64,000 bases of DNA from Anaerolineae bacterium (GTDB lineage: Bacteria; Chloroflexota; Anaerolineae; Aggregatilineales; J027): NCBI GenBank assembly GCA_019913005.1, contig JAIOHL010000171.1:24152-88151 (forward strand), in the 5' to 3' direction. The translations under genes were made by a program, and so were the position numbers. Every line of letters starts with the position of its first letter. Within the stretch, counting starts at the first letter, position 1. The notes beneath the pieces are model-generated. The model saw nothing but the letters and a program-made list of their open reading frames with translations. It was not told where the DNA came from and searched no databases. Of the stretch, positions 37,125 to 46,176 are shown in pieces.

Positions 37125-38930
37125 TTAGGCCGGAACCAATTCCATTCCTTTTTCATCCACGACCTGATGGGCCATGTTGATAAACTGCTCAATCGGCATG
37201 GCAGGCAATTCGGTGTCATCGCGCAGACGCACACTGACCGTACCGTTTTCTACGTCACGTGGGCCATAGACCAACAGATAGGGTATCTTTTGACCACGTG
37301 CCTCGACAATCTTCTTGCCCAACTGACCACGCTCAAAAATCTCGACGCGGAAGCCTTCATTCTTGAGCCGTTCCGCCAGCGCCTGTGATTCGGCCTCAAC
37401 CTTGTTGCTAACAGGCAAAATCGCCACCTGCACGGGAGCCAACCACAATGGGAATTCACCGTTGAAATGCTCAATCAGGATACCGATGAAGCGTTCCAAA
37501 CTGCCAAACGGCGCACGGTGAATCATAATCGGCTGGTGCTTGGCATTATCGGCCCCCACGTATTCCATCTCGAAACGCGCTGGCAGGGAATAATCCACCT
37601 GCACCGTGCCCAACTGCCATTCCCGTTTGAGCACATCACGGAAAATGAAGTCGAGTTTTGGCCCATAGAAAGCTGCTTCGCCTTCTTCTTTGAAATAGTC
37701 TAGTCCCATGCGATCACAGGCTTCGATAATGGCATTGGTCGCCACTTCCCAGATGGCCGGGTCGCCAATGTATTTGTCGCTGGCAGGGTCACGCATCCCC
37801 ACGCGGGCACGGAAATCGGTCATGCCCAACGACTTAAACACATACTGAATCAGCTTGACCACGCCGATAAATTCTTCCAGCAGTTGGTCAGGCGTGACAA
37901 ACAAATGGGCATCGTCCACCGTGAAGCCACGTACACGGGTCAACCCCGTCAATTCACCTGACTGCTCATAGCGGTAGACCGTGCCGAATTCCATCAGGCG
38001 CAGCGGCAAATCTCGATAGGAGCGCATCTCGCTCTTATAAATCTGGATATGGTGGGGGCAGTTCATGGGTTTGAGCATGAACATTTCGCCATCCACGTCA
38101 ATCGGGTCGTATTGACTGTCGGAATAATACGGATAGTGCCCCGATGTCATATACAGTTCAATTTTGGCAATGTGCGGCGTCACGACTGGTAGATAGCCCC
38201 GCCAAATCTGCTCGTCATAGAGGAAGCGTTGCAGCGTATCTCGTAGAATCGCGCCTTTGGGTTTCCACAGCGGCAGGCCCTTACCGACCAATTCGCTAAA
38301 CGTGAATAGGCCCAATTCCATACCCACCTTACGATGGTCGCGGCGTTTGGCTTCTTCAAGGCGTTCGAGATATTCCGCCAATTGTTCGGGTGTTTCCCAT
38401 GCTGTGCCATAGATGCGGGTCAGCATTTGATTGTTTTCGTCCCCGCGCCAATAGGCTCCGGCAGGTTCTTTAAACGAAATACTGAAGGCTTCAGGGTTCA
38501 GTTCCCGCGTATTAGCAACGTGCGGCCCACGACACAGGTCTTCAAAGGTGGCCTGTTTGTAGGTCGTCAGGACATTGGATTCATCGTGAATTTTGTTGCC
38601 ATATTCGTCCAATTTGCCCGCTGCCAAGCCTTCAATCAATTCAATTTTGAAAGGCTGGTTGGCAAACATTGCTTTGGCTTCATCCGCCGACACCACGCGA
38701 CGCACAAAATCATGATTGCCGCCGATGATGCGCTTCATCCGCTTGGTAATGTCCTTGAGGTCATCATTGGTCAGCGGACGGGGCAGCAGAAAATCATAAT
38801 AGAAGCCATCTTCAATCGGTGGGCCGATGGCGATTTGGGCCTGTGGGAAAATCTCTAACACGGCTTGGGCCATCACATGCGCCATTGAGTGGCGGATGCG
38901 ATAGAGCTTGCTGTCTTCGTAACGTTCCAA
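37125..38930 (-). CDS. thrS: Threonyl-tRNA synthetase
   Basis: A 601-residue class II synthetase that charges tRNA-Thr. It begins directly in the N2 editing domain (H-S-M-A-H-V-M-A; I-E-D-G-F-Y-Y-D-F), so the N1 TGS domain found in many ThrRS is absent. The catalytic core shows the zinc-site M-N-C-P-H-H, the motif 2 region R-Y-E-x-S-G, and motif 3 G-S-L-E-R. The start is TTG 38930, supported by GAGGAG nine bases upstream; no better in-frame ATG precedes it. It is controlled by a T-box leader about 370 bases upstream. Confidence 0.96.
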   Translation of the reverse strand: MERYEDSKLYRIRHSMAHVMAQAVLEIFPQAQIAIGPPIEDGFYYDFLLPRPLTNDDLKDITKRMKRIIGGNHDFVRRVVSADEAKAMFANQPFKIELIEGLAAGKLDEYGNKIHDESNVLTTYKQATFEDLCRGPHVANTRELNPEAFSISFKEPAGAYWRGDENNQMLTRIYGTAWETPEQLAEYLERLEEAKRRDHRKVGMELGLFTFSELVGKGLPLWKPKGAILRDTLQRFLYDEQIWRGYLPVVTPHIAKIELYMTSGHYPYYSDSQYDPIDVDGEMFMLKPMNCPHHIQIYKSEMRSYRDLPLRLMEFGTVYRYEQSGELTGLTRVRGFTVDDAHLFVTPDQLLEEFIGVVKLIQYVFKSLGMTDFRARVGMRDPASDKYIGDPAIWEVATNAIIEACDRMGLDYFKEEGEAAFYGPKLDFIFRDVLKREWQLGTVQVDYSLPARFEMEYVGADNAKHQPIMIHRAPFGSLERFIGILIEHFNGEFPLWLAPVQVAILPVSNKVEAESQALAERLKNEGFRVEIFERGQLGKKIVEARGQKIPYLLVYGPRDVENGTVSVRLRDDTELPAMPIEQFINMAHQVVDEKGMELVPA

Positions 38931-39002
38931 CGGTTTGTACTCCTCTAGTGTTGCTGTTTGTGTATTTCAAGAGGGCAGTCTATGCCCTACCCTACTTCGT
39001 GT

Positions 39003-39197
39003 TTACCCCGCGCACCACGATACTTGATCGTTGGGAGCGGATGAGTTACTCGGTGGTTGTTTTACCGATTGGGCGGATTGCCCTATGGGACTACGGGGTC
39101 GCAGCAGTTCCGCGTTGGCCTGCATATTGGCCCATTCGCGTTCAATCTGCGCCCGTCGTTCGGGATCCACTTTGGATTTGGATGACTTAGGTGACAT
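39003..39197 (-). CDS. Small ORF between the T-box and thrS
   Basis: A 64-residue ORF from ATG 39197 with GGAG nine bases upstream. The first half is charged and helical (D-P-E-R-R-A-Q-I-E-R-E-W-A-N-M-Q), the rest is polar and Ser/Pro/Gln-rich. It lies after the T-box terminator and 72 bases before thrS, so it would be expressed only when the leader is antiterminated. The family was not recognised. It could be a real small protein or a chance ORF. Confidence 0.4.
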   Translation of the reverse strand: MSPKSSKSKVDPERRAQIEREWANMQANAELLRPRSPIGQSAQSVKQPPSNSSAPNDQVSWCAG

Positions 39198-39301
39198 TGT
39201 ACTATGCTCCTGCCGAACTCGCGGCACTATCAAAAGACCGATAGGGTTGATGAGTTCCGATCTGGGGGGCAGGTTCACCATTCTGCGCGGGAGTGGGAAA
39301 C

Positions 39302-39588
39302 AAAAAACCCCATGCCAGACCGACATGGGGCGAGATTTCAAAATCACGCGGTTCCACCCAATTTACCCAACAGATTTTCATCTGCCGAGCCTCATTTAGC
39401 CGATAACGGGGCTGTCCGGCGCTGGTTACTCAGGGATCGCCTTTTCATCAGCACGCTCACGGGGGGTTTTCTCATCGGGTCTGCCAAGTGTGCTTGCAGC
39501 CGATGGCACACTCTCTCTGGGGCATTCTCTAGGTGATACTCGTCCCGTTCAACGCTTTGCATTGTTGTTCACAATAGCGGCTATTGGT
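39302..39588 (-). promoter_or_regulatory. T-box riboswitch leader of thrS
   Basis: On the minus strand the T-box core GGGTGGAACCGCG is at 39359-39347, followed by a terminator whose stem is CCCCATG (39314-39308) with CATGGGG (39330-39324) and a six-base T-run (39307-39302). Upstream, an AGTA element and an AGAGAG GA-motif fit Stem I. An ACC triplet at 39467-39465, on the 3' side of Stem I, is a possible Thr specifier. Uncharged tRNA-Thr should stabilise the antiterminator and allow thrS transcription. Confidence 0.9.
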
Positions 39589-39594
39589 GTTTAG

Positions 39595-39623
39595 AGCATA
39601 TTGCAAAAAAAGCGGACTGTCAA
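39595..39623 (-). promoter_or_regulatory. Promoter of the T-box/thrS transcript
   Basis: On the minus strand, consensus -35 TTGACA (39623-39618), a 17-bp spacer and -10 TATGCT (39600-39595). Transcription would begin near 39588, at the T-box 5' end. Confidence 0.8.
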
Positions 39624-39675
39624 GGTATTACAAAAAACCGAAAATCAAATGAGTTTTTTGGTGCTAATCTTTGGA

Positions 39676-39703
39676 TTGTCAAAATAATACAATAGAATAT
39701 AAA
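39676..39703 (+). promoter_or_regulatory. Promoter of the NERD-helicase gene
   Basis: -35 TTGTCA (39676-39681), a 16-bp spacer and -10 TATAAA (39698-39703), 30 bases before ATG 39734. Confidence 0.65.
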
Positions 39704-39733
39704 TAGCCTCTCTTTAATGATTTGGAGTCAGAT

Positions 39734-41734
39734 ATGATTTCCGAAAAACGTCAAACAATGGGTGAAAAACTAGTTCAACAACTTTTAGCGAAGCTGCCCC
39801 AAAATGAGTTCTTTTATGTTACTGAGCCGAAAATAGTTACAAAAGATGGTAGGGAAAGCAAACCCGATTTCATCATTGTAGTTAGGCGCAGAGGGGTTGT
39901 GATTCTTGAAGTGAAAGATTGGGTGAGATTACTCGGTGGCAACCAACAAGACATCCAAATCGAGCGTAGGGATGGTGTGAGAGAATCTAAAAAGAATCCT
40001 ATGAAGACTGTTGAAGATTACGCTTATGACTTGGCTAGTCGATTTGAAGAAAGAAAGGAACTATGTCAAGTATATCAGAACCGAACCTCCCTAAAATTTC
40101 CATGGCAAGGAGTTGTCATCCTACCAAATATTTCTCAAAAGGTGATTAATAAATTTGAGAACGAGCGAATTTGGAAACGGGGAACTGTCTTTGGAGAAGA
40201 GATTTTTAGTGATCTTGAGGTTTTCAAGAAGGCATTATTAGACATTCCTTGGACATGGAAGCTTCAGACGCCACTAGACCCAAAAACCCTAGATGTCATT
40301 AGAGGCGTCCTTGATCCACACCTCATTGTTACGGACATGGAGGGAAATGACATTGGAACACTCGATTTAAGACAAGAAACTCTTGTCAAAGAATCTCTAC
40401 CCTCGGCTATGCCCCAAAATGTAGCTTTATTTGATTCTGAGGATTTACTCTCTGAAGAAGCAAGAACAGCCGTCGCAGATCACCACCTTCGATTAGTAAG
40501 AGGAGTAGCAGGTAGTGGCAAAACTCTCGTTTTGATACATCGGGCAAAATATCTAACGGAGGTCTATCCTAACAGTAATATATTATTACTAACATTCAAC
40601 AAAGATCTTGCCACCAATCTGCAAAAAAGATTGCCTAATGTAGAGGTTGTCAATTTTCATAAACTCTGTAGAGACATTATCGGAAATGGATGGCATTCAC
40701 CGAATTACACTCAAGGCTGGCTAGAACGTTATGCAAAAAGTGATTTAATAAATATTGGGTTAACTTCGGAATTCATTGCAGACGAATTCGAGTGGCGCAA
40801 GGACCTTGAAGTGTTTGATTTGAACGAGTACCTTTCCATCGAACGAAAAGGTAGAGGGACGGCACTTAATCAACAAAAGCGGTCAGTCATCAACAAAATA
40901 TTCCAAAGCTATAGGATATATCAAGATCAACAAAGAGTTAATAAAAAAGATTGGATGGATTGGGCTGACGTGCCATTACATGCACTTGATATATTGAAAA
41001 ATTCTATCCACCTCCTAAAGAATCATTACGATACTATTCTGATTGATGAGGCTCAAGACTTCGCACCCACTTGGGTCAAAGTCATTAAAGAGTTGCTCAA
41101 GCCCAATGGTTCACTTTTTATTTGCGATGATCCTACACAAAGCTTATTCAAGTATTTCTCGTGGAGACAAAAGGGGTTAGAAGTGGTTGGTCGTACTCGA
41201 GTTCTAAAAATCCCCTATCGGTGTACCAAGCAAATTAACATAGCTGCTTATGGCCTAATTGAAGCAGACCCTATTCTTTGTAAAGATGAAGAAATAATGC
41301 GCCCCGACCTCGATTCATCACAGTTAGTTGAAGGTGAAATCCCTAATTTGTTCCAATTCTCAAATCTGGATGGTGAGCTACAGTTTATCAAAAATGAAGT
41401 ACAAGAACTGCTCAAATCAAATTTAGCTGCGAATCAAATTGCGATATTGTGCCACAGCAAAGGTATAGTTAAGTATTGGGCTTCAATGCGGGAGATTGGA
41501 ATCTATGTGGAACACTTCGAAAAAATGAAGGGCTTGGAATTTCAAGCTGTATTTATTCCACATCTGCATACTGCATTTATGAATCTCACCGACCCAGTTG
41601 ATGTCAGTAATGAAAGACGAAGAATCTTTACTGCTATGACCCGTGCGCGTTATCGCCTATATATGTCCCATCATGGCAATTTACCAAGTCAATTAGAACC
41701 AATTAACGAACATGTCTGGAGAGAAAATATTTAG
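39734..41734 (+). CDS. NERD-domain nuclease fused to UvrD-type helicase
   Basis: 666 residues. The N-terminal NERD domain (~8-130) has a PD-(D/E)xK-like core with D45 in K-P-D-F and E59-V-K61. The C-terminal half is a superfamily-1 helicase: Walker A G-V-A-G-S-G-K263-T, Walker B I-D438-E-A-Q-D-F, a late C-D-D-P-T-Q-S motif, K-G-L-E-F-Q-A-V and T-A-M-T-R-A-R. ATG 39734 has GGAG six bases upstream; the in-frame TTG 39722 overlaps that site. The gene is visibly AT-richer, uses AGA/AGG codons and AT-ending codons, and stands alone with its own promoter, so recent acquisition is likely. A defence or repair role is inferred. Confidence 0.85.
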   Translation: MISEKRQTMGEKLVQQLLAKLPQNEFFYVTEPKIVTKDGRESKPDFIIVVRRRGVVILEVKDWVRLLGGNQQDIQIERRDGVRESKKNPMKTVEDYAYDLASRFEERKELCQVYQNRTSLKFPWQGVVILPNISQKVINKFENERIWKRGTVFGEEIFSDLEVFKKALLDIPWTWKLQTPLDPKTLDVIRGVLDPHLIVTDMEGNDIGTLDLRQETLVKESLPSAMPQNVALFDSEDLLSEEARTAVADHHLRLVRGVAGSGKTLVLIHRAKYLTEVYPNSNILLLTFNKDLATNLQKRLPNVEVVNFHKLCRDIIGNGWHSPNYTQGWLERYAKSDLINIGLTSEFIADEFEWRKDLEVFDLNEYLSIERKGRGTALNQQKRSVINKIFQSYRIYQDQQRVNKKDWMDWADVPLHALDILKNSIHLLKNHYDTILIDEAQDFAPTWVKVIKELLKPNGSLFICDDPTQSLFKYFSWRQKGLEVVGRTRVLKIPYRCTKQINIAAYGLIEADPILCKDEEIMRPDLDSSQLVEGEIPNLFQFSNLDGELQFIKNEVQELLKSNLAANQIAILCHSKGIVKYWASMREIGIYVEHFEKMKGLEFQAVFIPHLHTAFMNLTDPVDVSNERRRIFTAMTRARYRLYMSHHGNLPSQLEPINEHVWRENI

Positions 41735-43036
41735 TTACATACGCGGTAGGCGAATATGAAACGCGCTACCCTTGCCAATCTCGCTTTCGACCCAAATTAC
41801 CCCGCCCTGCGCTTCGACGGCCTGTTTGCAAAAGGTGAGTCCCAAGCCCGCCGCGCCTTTGGTACGCCGATTTTCACCCTGATAATAGGGGTCAAAGATA
41901 CGGTTCACTTCGGTGGGGGAAATACCTTCACCCGTGTCGGCGACGGTTATTTGTGTACATCCTCGCCGCTGATCCCGCTTTGCTTCTAGGCGGACTTCCC
42001 CCTTGCGCGTGTGACGAATCGCGTTACTCAACAAATTGCTCAATATGCGAATCAGAATATTGCGGTCTGCCGAAACCGTCAAATCCGGGGAAGCCAGTAC
42101 AGTTTGGAGGATATTGTCATGGAGTTGGGCCATCCCCAAAAACTGACGCTGTATTTCCTCAAAAAATGGCTCAAGCGTAATCACTTCTTTCTTGACCGGA
42201 AAGGCTCCTACCTGTAAACGATTTAAATCCAGCATATTCTCAATCAGGATATTGAGTTGGGCATTACCAATCCGTGCCCGTTCAATAAATTCCAAAATTT
42301 CGCTGGCTTCACCTCCCCGTTGGACGGCGCGTTCAATCAAATCCACATAACCCATTATCCCGCTGAGAGGGTTTCGTAGGTCGTGTACCAGCATTTGCAC
42401 CAATTGTTCGTGAAGCTGCTGGGCCTCAATTAGCTGTGTATTACGCTTCTCAAGGGTTTGGATAAGATCATTGGCAATACGGGAAACGTGTTGCATTTGG
42501 CTTCCATAGTCACGTCCATCGGAGTCATAATTCAATGGGGTCAGCCCAACGAGGTAGGATAGCCGTTCTTGTATTTGATTGACTAAACCGGAGTCAAATG
42601 TCCAAATCCCCCGAAACAACCGTTCAGATTGTGGCAACTCTAGTCCACTTAGGTCTTTGGCAACCAATGCACTAAAATATTCGGCGGATTCAACCACCAA
42701 AAACCATTCTTGTGTCAACAAATGGTCGGGAGGCAGCAAGGCATACTCAATACCCGGTATATCAGGTGGGGTAATATCCGGCACGCCAAAAATCCATACC
42801 GATTCAGCTTTTTGGGCAATTTCACGATAGCGTTCAAGATGGGGCAGAAAAAAACTCAGCTTTTGGAAGCCAGCAAAAACACGCACCGGAGCGTTGATCT
42901 CCAAGGCGCAGTTTTCGATTTCTCGGCTAATATTGATGAGGCTATGGCGGTGTTCAGTAAAGAGAAAAGGCGTGGTTGGATGGTCAACAATTTCAAAAAG
43001 GGAAGTATTTTCGGTAAAAGCCTGTAAGCGCGTCAT
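41735..43036 (-). CDS. DICT-domain sensor histidine kinase
   Basis: 433 residues, soluble. Residues ~10-150 match the DICT sensory domain (S-L-F-E-I-V start; central V-F-A-G-F-Q and W-I-F-G-V-P-D). A coiled stretch leads into HisKA with H218 in V-H-D-L-R-N-P-L, then HATPase with N in L-L-S-N-A-I-R-H, D-T-G-E-G-I and G-L-G-L. No receiver domain is encoded nearby. ATG 43036 follows GAGAGG eight bases before. Its stop abuts the stop of the NERD gene. The signal is unknown; DICT domains are often tied to light or redox signalling. Confidence 0.87.
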   Translation of the reverse strand: MTRLQAFTENTSLFEIVDHPTTPFLFTEHRHSLINISREIENCALEINAPVRVFAGFQKLSFFLPHLERYREIAQKAESVWIFGVPDITPPDIPGIEYALLPPDHLLTQEWFLVVESAEYFSALVAKDLSGLELPQSERLFRGIWTFDSGLVNQIQERLSYLVGLTPLNYDSDGRDYGSQMQHVSRIANDLIQTLEKRNTQLIEAQQLHEQLVQMLVHDLRNPLSGIMGYVDLIERAVQRGGEASEILEFIERARIGNAQLNILIENMLDLNRLQVGAFPVKKEVITLEPFFEEIQRQFLGMAQLHDNILQTVLASPDLTVSADRNILIRILSNLLSNAIRHTRKGEVRLEAKRDQRRGCTQITVADTGEGISPTEVNRIFDPYYQGENRRTKGAAGLGLTFCKQAVEAQGGVIWVESEIGKGSAFHIRLPRM

Positions 43037-43093
43037 ACAGTAGCCTCTCCGTAGACCCAAAATACTTGGGTGTAATCGCGGTGGACTGAATTA

Positions 43094-43122
43094 TCTTTAT
43101 CTACGATAACGCGGTCTGACAA
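43094..43122 (-). promoter_or_regulatory. Possible promoter of the DICT histidine kinase
   Basis: On the minus strand TTGTCA (43122-43117), a 17-bp spacer and TAAAGA (43099-43094). The -10 is weak. A 6-bp hairpin, ACCCAA/TTGGGT, lies in the leader near 43058-43074. Confidence 0.35.
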
Positions 43123-43128
43123 GAAGGG

Positions 43129-43761
43129 CTAATTTTTACCTTCAAGCGGGTCGGCACTATAGAGTTGAGCGATGAAAAATGAGTCGTCCATTACTAACAA
43201 AGCGTGTTGTGCCTCAGGTGGGTTTTGGTCAGAGTCTATCAAACTGACAGCTAGGCCATGACCTTCGAGTAATTTCTGTATTCTTTCGGTCATAGGGATT
43301 GGCATTTCTCCCAATAAGCCACGCCCAGAAGTAAGTAGTTTCCCCAATGGCATAGCACGATTGAGGTCATCAGCTAGAGTGCGGAAATTGCCATAGTGCT
43401 GTCCATATAGCTGGGTCAATTCCAGCATCAGGCCGTCCACGTTATCGGGCATTCCACTGAAGTAGACTTGCTGGAAAGGATAATTATGGTTCCACAAAAG
43501 GGAGTGGGTTTCCGTATAGACCATCGAATTAAATAAACCCACGCTGACTCGATGTTCACGCACGCCCAAACAACGAATGATATAGCTTCCAGTGGGACGC
43601 AGACCATTCCGTGCTTCATCAAATTCGGTGGTTTGCAGCAGCAATTGAACTTCTTCCGGTGTGCCTCCCATTTGGACAGTCAACAGTGCCCCCAGATGAT
43701 TTTCTGGTTCAAGTTCGGTCAAGATTTTTTGTAGCGTGTCGTCAGATGGGAGATTTGGCAT
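43129..43761 (-). CDS. Conserved-looking soluble protein next to the DICT kinase
   Basis: 210 residues with no signal, membrane helix or motif I recognise. It has a mixed alpha/beta pattern in two halves: the first ends near L-W-N-H-N-Y-P-F, and the second contains a Gly-rich S-G-R-G-L-L-G-E segment. ATG 43761 has AGGGG five bases before. It lies 92 bases upstream of the kinase gene, in the same direction and downstream of a terminator for the flippase operon. It may be a partner or input module of the DICT kinase; that is inference from position. Confidence 0.6.
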   Translation of the reverse strand: MPNLPSDDTLQKILTELEPENHLGALLTVQMGGTPEEVQLLLQTTEFDEARNGLRPTGSYIIRCLGVREHRVSVGLFNSMVYTETHSLLWNHNYPFQQVYFSGMPDNVDGLMLELTQLYGQHYGNFRTLADDLNRAMPLGKLLTSGRGLLGEMPIPMTERIQKLLEGHGLAVSLIDSDQNPPEAQHALLVMDDSFFIAQLYSADPLEGKN

Positions 43762-43779
43762 ACTAGCCCCTAAACTGTT

Positions 43780-43809
43780 AAAAAAGGGGTGGAGCAGTTT
43801 GGCTACCCC
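43780..43809 (-). terminator. Terminator of the GT4/flippase operon
   Basis: On the minus strand GGGGT (43809-43805) pairs with ACCCC (43790-43786), followed by TTTTTT. It is 12 bases after the stop at 43822. Confidence 0.7.
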
Positions 43810-43821
43810 ACTCTATAAATA

Positions 43822-44859
43822 TCAAGATGGCGCAGCTGGCGCGGTCGTGTTGGGGTTGACTTCGCTCCGCTGATTGGAACTAATCCCTCGACTGACCAGA
43901 ATGAGGCCGCCGATGACACCGTGTACCATGCTAATCGCACGCACGACGAGGGCCGTTCCCAGTGAGGCGGATTCGGCCACGCCCAAAAAGCCTGTCAAAA
44001 ACGCGACATAGGTAGCTTCACGCAGGCCCAATGCACCGGGAGCAATTGGAATCAATTCTACGGCTACAGCCATACACATCAGTGGGATAAAGGCGAAGTA
44101 GGGCACAGTTTCGCCAAAGCCGATCAGCACCAAATAAGCCCCGGTCATGGTCATGGCATTTGCTAGAAAGGACAGCGCCACCATGTAAATTAGAATACGG
44201 ATACTGCCAAGCTGACTTTGGAGTGCTTCGCTAAGTGAGACCACCTTGCCCGCAACCTTGCCTAATTTGAAGCGCGTCAGCAACTTGGTCAATGGCTCAA
44301 CAAACCAGCCCATTCGTAAGACAAACAGGGCCGCAATCCCGCCAACTGACAGGATGTGCATTGCCAATTCAAAGGTTAGGGTCAATTCATCATAGTTGGT
44401 AAACAGCAGAATCAAACTGGCGGTACTGAGAATCGTTAGCATCCCCACCACACGCTCAATCATAACTGAGGCAACCGAACTGGCAGCTTTGCCTGAATCT
44501 GCGCTCATCTCGACCATGCGCATGGCGTCCCCACCCATCGAAGAACCCGGCATAAATTGACTAAAAAACATGCCGACTAGGTACGTCCCCAATAGGCGGG
44601 AGGGTTTCAGATTTGGAATATCGCTACCTTGTAACACTAACCACCATCGGCCTGTTTTAACAAGGGTGGCGGCAAAATTTAGCACTAGGGCGACCAATAC
44701 CCACCACAAATTGACTTTCAGTAGGCCTTCTATCAACGCATCGCGTTCCGACACGCTGTAGATAACGATCCCAAGACCGCCTACGCCTAAAATCAGGCGG
44801 CTCCAGTTCCAAATACGTTTCCAGTTGATTGAGCGCTTGGTTGGTGTGGTTTCGGTCAT
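43822..44859 (-). CDS. Flippase-like membrane protein (LPG synthase TM family)
   Basis: 345 residues, about eight membrane helices, UPF0104/AglD-like. The key R-W-W-L-V-L-Q and F-S-Q-F-M-P-G-S-S-M-G-G-D-A-M-R segments are visible, followed by an I-E-R-V-V-G helix. ATG 44859 overlaps the stop of the GT4 gene (ATGA), so the two are coupled. It is likely involved in handling or transfer of a lipid-linked sugar made by the adjoining glycosyltransferase. It is a paralogue of 19247-20332. Confidence 0.87.
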   Translation of the reverse strand: MTETTPTKRSINWKRIWNWSRLILGVGGLGIVIYSVSERDALIEGLLKVNLWWVLVALVLNFAATLVKTGRWWLVLQGSDIPNLKPSRLLGTYLVGMFFSQFMPGSSMGGDAMRMVEMSADSGKAASSVASVMIERVVGMLTILSTASLILLFTNYDELTLTFELAMHILSVGGIAALFVLRMGWFVEPLTKLLTRFKLGKVAGKVVSLSEALQSQLGSIRILIYMVALSFLANAMTMTGAYLVLIGFGETVPYFAFIPLMCMAVAVELIPIAPGALGLREATYVAFLTGFLGVAESASLGTALVVRAISMVHGVIGGLILVSRGISSNQRSEVNPNTTAPAAPS

Positions 44860-46103
44860 GTGCGCTGCGTTCCAATCACGGGTTCATTTGCACGACGACG
44901 ACCCGACATGCGATCTTCAGCAATCGCATAGGCATCCATAATACGGCGTGCAACAGCAGTCCATGAATATTCGTCAACCGCTTTTTGACGATTCGCCGCG
45001 CCACGTGCCTTCAAAGCAGGATTTTCGAGTGCCTCATGCAAGGCCCGCGCTAAATCTACCGGGTCATGGAATTTGGCGTAGAAGCCCAGATCACCCAAAA
45101 TTTCAAGACTGGCAGGCCGCTCATAGGCCACGACAGGCAGACCCATCGCCATGTAGAAATAGATTTTGGCGTCGCCTTCGGTAATGGCAATCTTGGGAGC
45201 AATCGCTACATCTGCGAGGGCCATGTAATGTCCAGTTTCCCGATATTCGACCTTGCCCGTAAAGGTGAAATATTCTTTCACCCCTTTTTCAGCCGCCTTA
45301 GCTGCATACAAATCTTCATCGGGGAAACCCATCACCAAAAAGTGAGCGCCTGTGTAACCGCGTTCATGCACCAACACCCGCGCCGCCTCGATCATATCAT
45401 CCACGCCTTGATAGGTTTTGAGCAGGCCCATAAAGACAATGATTTTTTTGTCAGTAGGCAGGCCCAATTTTTCATGCAAAACCGGGTCGTGGGGATAGGT
45501 GTTCGGTGAAAATTCATCCGTATCCACCCCATCCAAAATGGCCCACGCATGGTCGTCGCTTAAATTGAAGCGTTCGCGGGACTGCTGGCATATTTGAGTG
45601 GAAGAGGTCAGGACGACGGGGGATTTTTTCAGCGTCAGCCGTTCAATGCTGCTCAGGAAACTGTAGTAAGGGCCGCCTTTGGCACTATAGCCATGTTCAG
45701 CGATCTCACCTGAGAAGCTCCCCTGCATATCAAAAATATAGGGGATGCCCAAGAGTTTCCACAACCACCACGCCACCCAACACGAATCCCAGCCATGCGC
45801 ATGAACCACATCGGGTTTAATTTCACGCGCCACTTGGATGGATTTCAAGAGCAACAATAGTGCCAGATAGGGCTTTTGATAGGAGGGGCCAGCATCCGTT
45901 TTCTTATACCAAGGAATGTTGACAATGCGCCGGATGTCTAAATCTGGCATATCACGCCCGATGTGATATGTCACCATGGTTACCTTATTGCCCAATTTCT
46001 GGAGGGCACGGGCTTGTTCATAAATGTGAATATGACCACCGCGATCCACAAAAAAGGGGGTCGCTGCCACACACAGGATGTTGTAAGCGGATTTTCGCTG
46101 CAC
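44856..46103 (-). CDS. Glycosyltransferase family 4 protein
   Basis: 415 residues with the GT-B fold of GT4. The N-terminal glycine loop D-R-G-G-H-I-H-I-Y is the acceptor side; H-A-H-G-W-D follows. The C-terminal domain has F-M-G-L-L-K-T-Y-Q-G-V-D and the E-x-D-A-K-I-Y-F-Y-M-A-M-G-L-P-V donor site, a variant of the usual E-x7-E motif (the first Glu in I-T-E-G-D, the second replaced). The start is GTG 46103 with AGGAG six bases before. It should add a sugar from a nucleotide donor to a lipid or glycan at the inner face of the membrane. Confidence 0.88.
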   Translation of the reverse strand: MQRKSAYNILCVAATPFFVDRGGHIHIYEQARALQKLGNKVTMVTYHIGRDMPDLDIRRIVNIPWYKKTDAGPSYQKPYLALLLLLKSIQVAREIKPDVVHAHGWDSCWVAWWLWKLLGIPYIFDMQGSFSGEIAEHGYSAKGGPYYSFLSSIERLTLKKSPVVLTSSTQICQQSRERFNLSDDHAWAILDGVDTDEFSPNTYPHDPVLHEKLGLPTDKKIIVFMGLLKTYQGVDDMIEAARVLVHERGYTGAHFLVMGFPDEDLYAAKAAEKGVKEYFTFTGKVEYRETGHYMALADVAIAPKIAITEGDAKIYFYMAMGLPVVAYERPASLEILGDLGFYAKFHDPVDLARALHEALENPALKARGAANRQKAVDEYSWTAVARRIMDAYAIAEDRMSGRRRANEPVIGTQRT

Positions 46104-46147
46104 AACAGTCTCCTAGCTAGCTATAAACTTCAGGGAAAAGCCAAGCG

Positions 46148-46176
46148 ATTATACGGATTGGCGTTTTTTCTCACAA
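46148..46176 (-). promoter_or_regulatory. Promoter of the GT4/flippase operon
   Basis: On the minus strand, -35 TTGTGA (46176-46171), a 17-bp spacer and consensus -10 TATAAT (46153-46148), 45 bases before the GTG start. Confidence 0.75.

Noticed and set aside
39198..39347. Upper part of a 114-codon minus-strand ORF
   Set aside because: It overlaps the T-box terminator; only the part from ATG 39197 has a plausible ribosome site.
46142..46170. GCCAA/TTGGC hairpin with a T-run upstream of the 46331 gene
   Set aside because: No plus-strand gene ends here, and the segment is better explained as the spacer and -10 of the minus-strand GT4 promoter.
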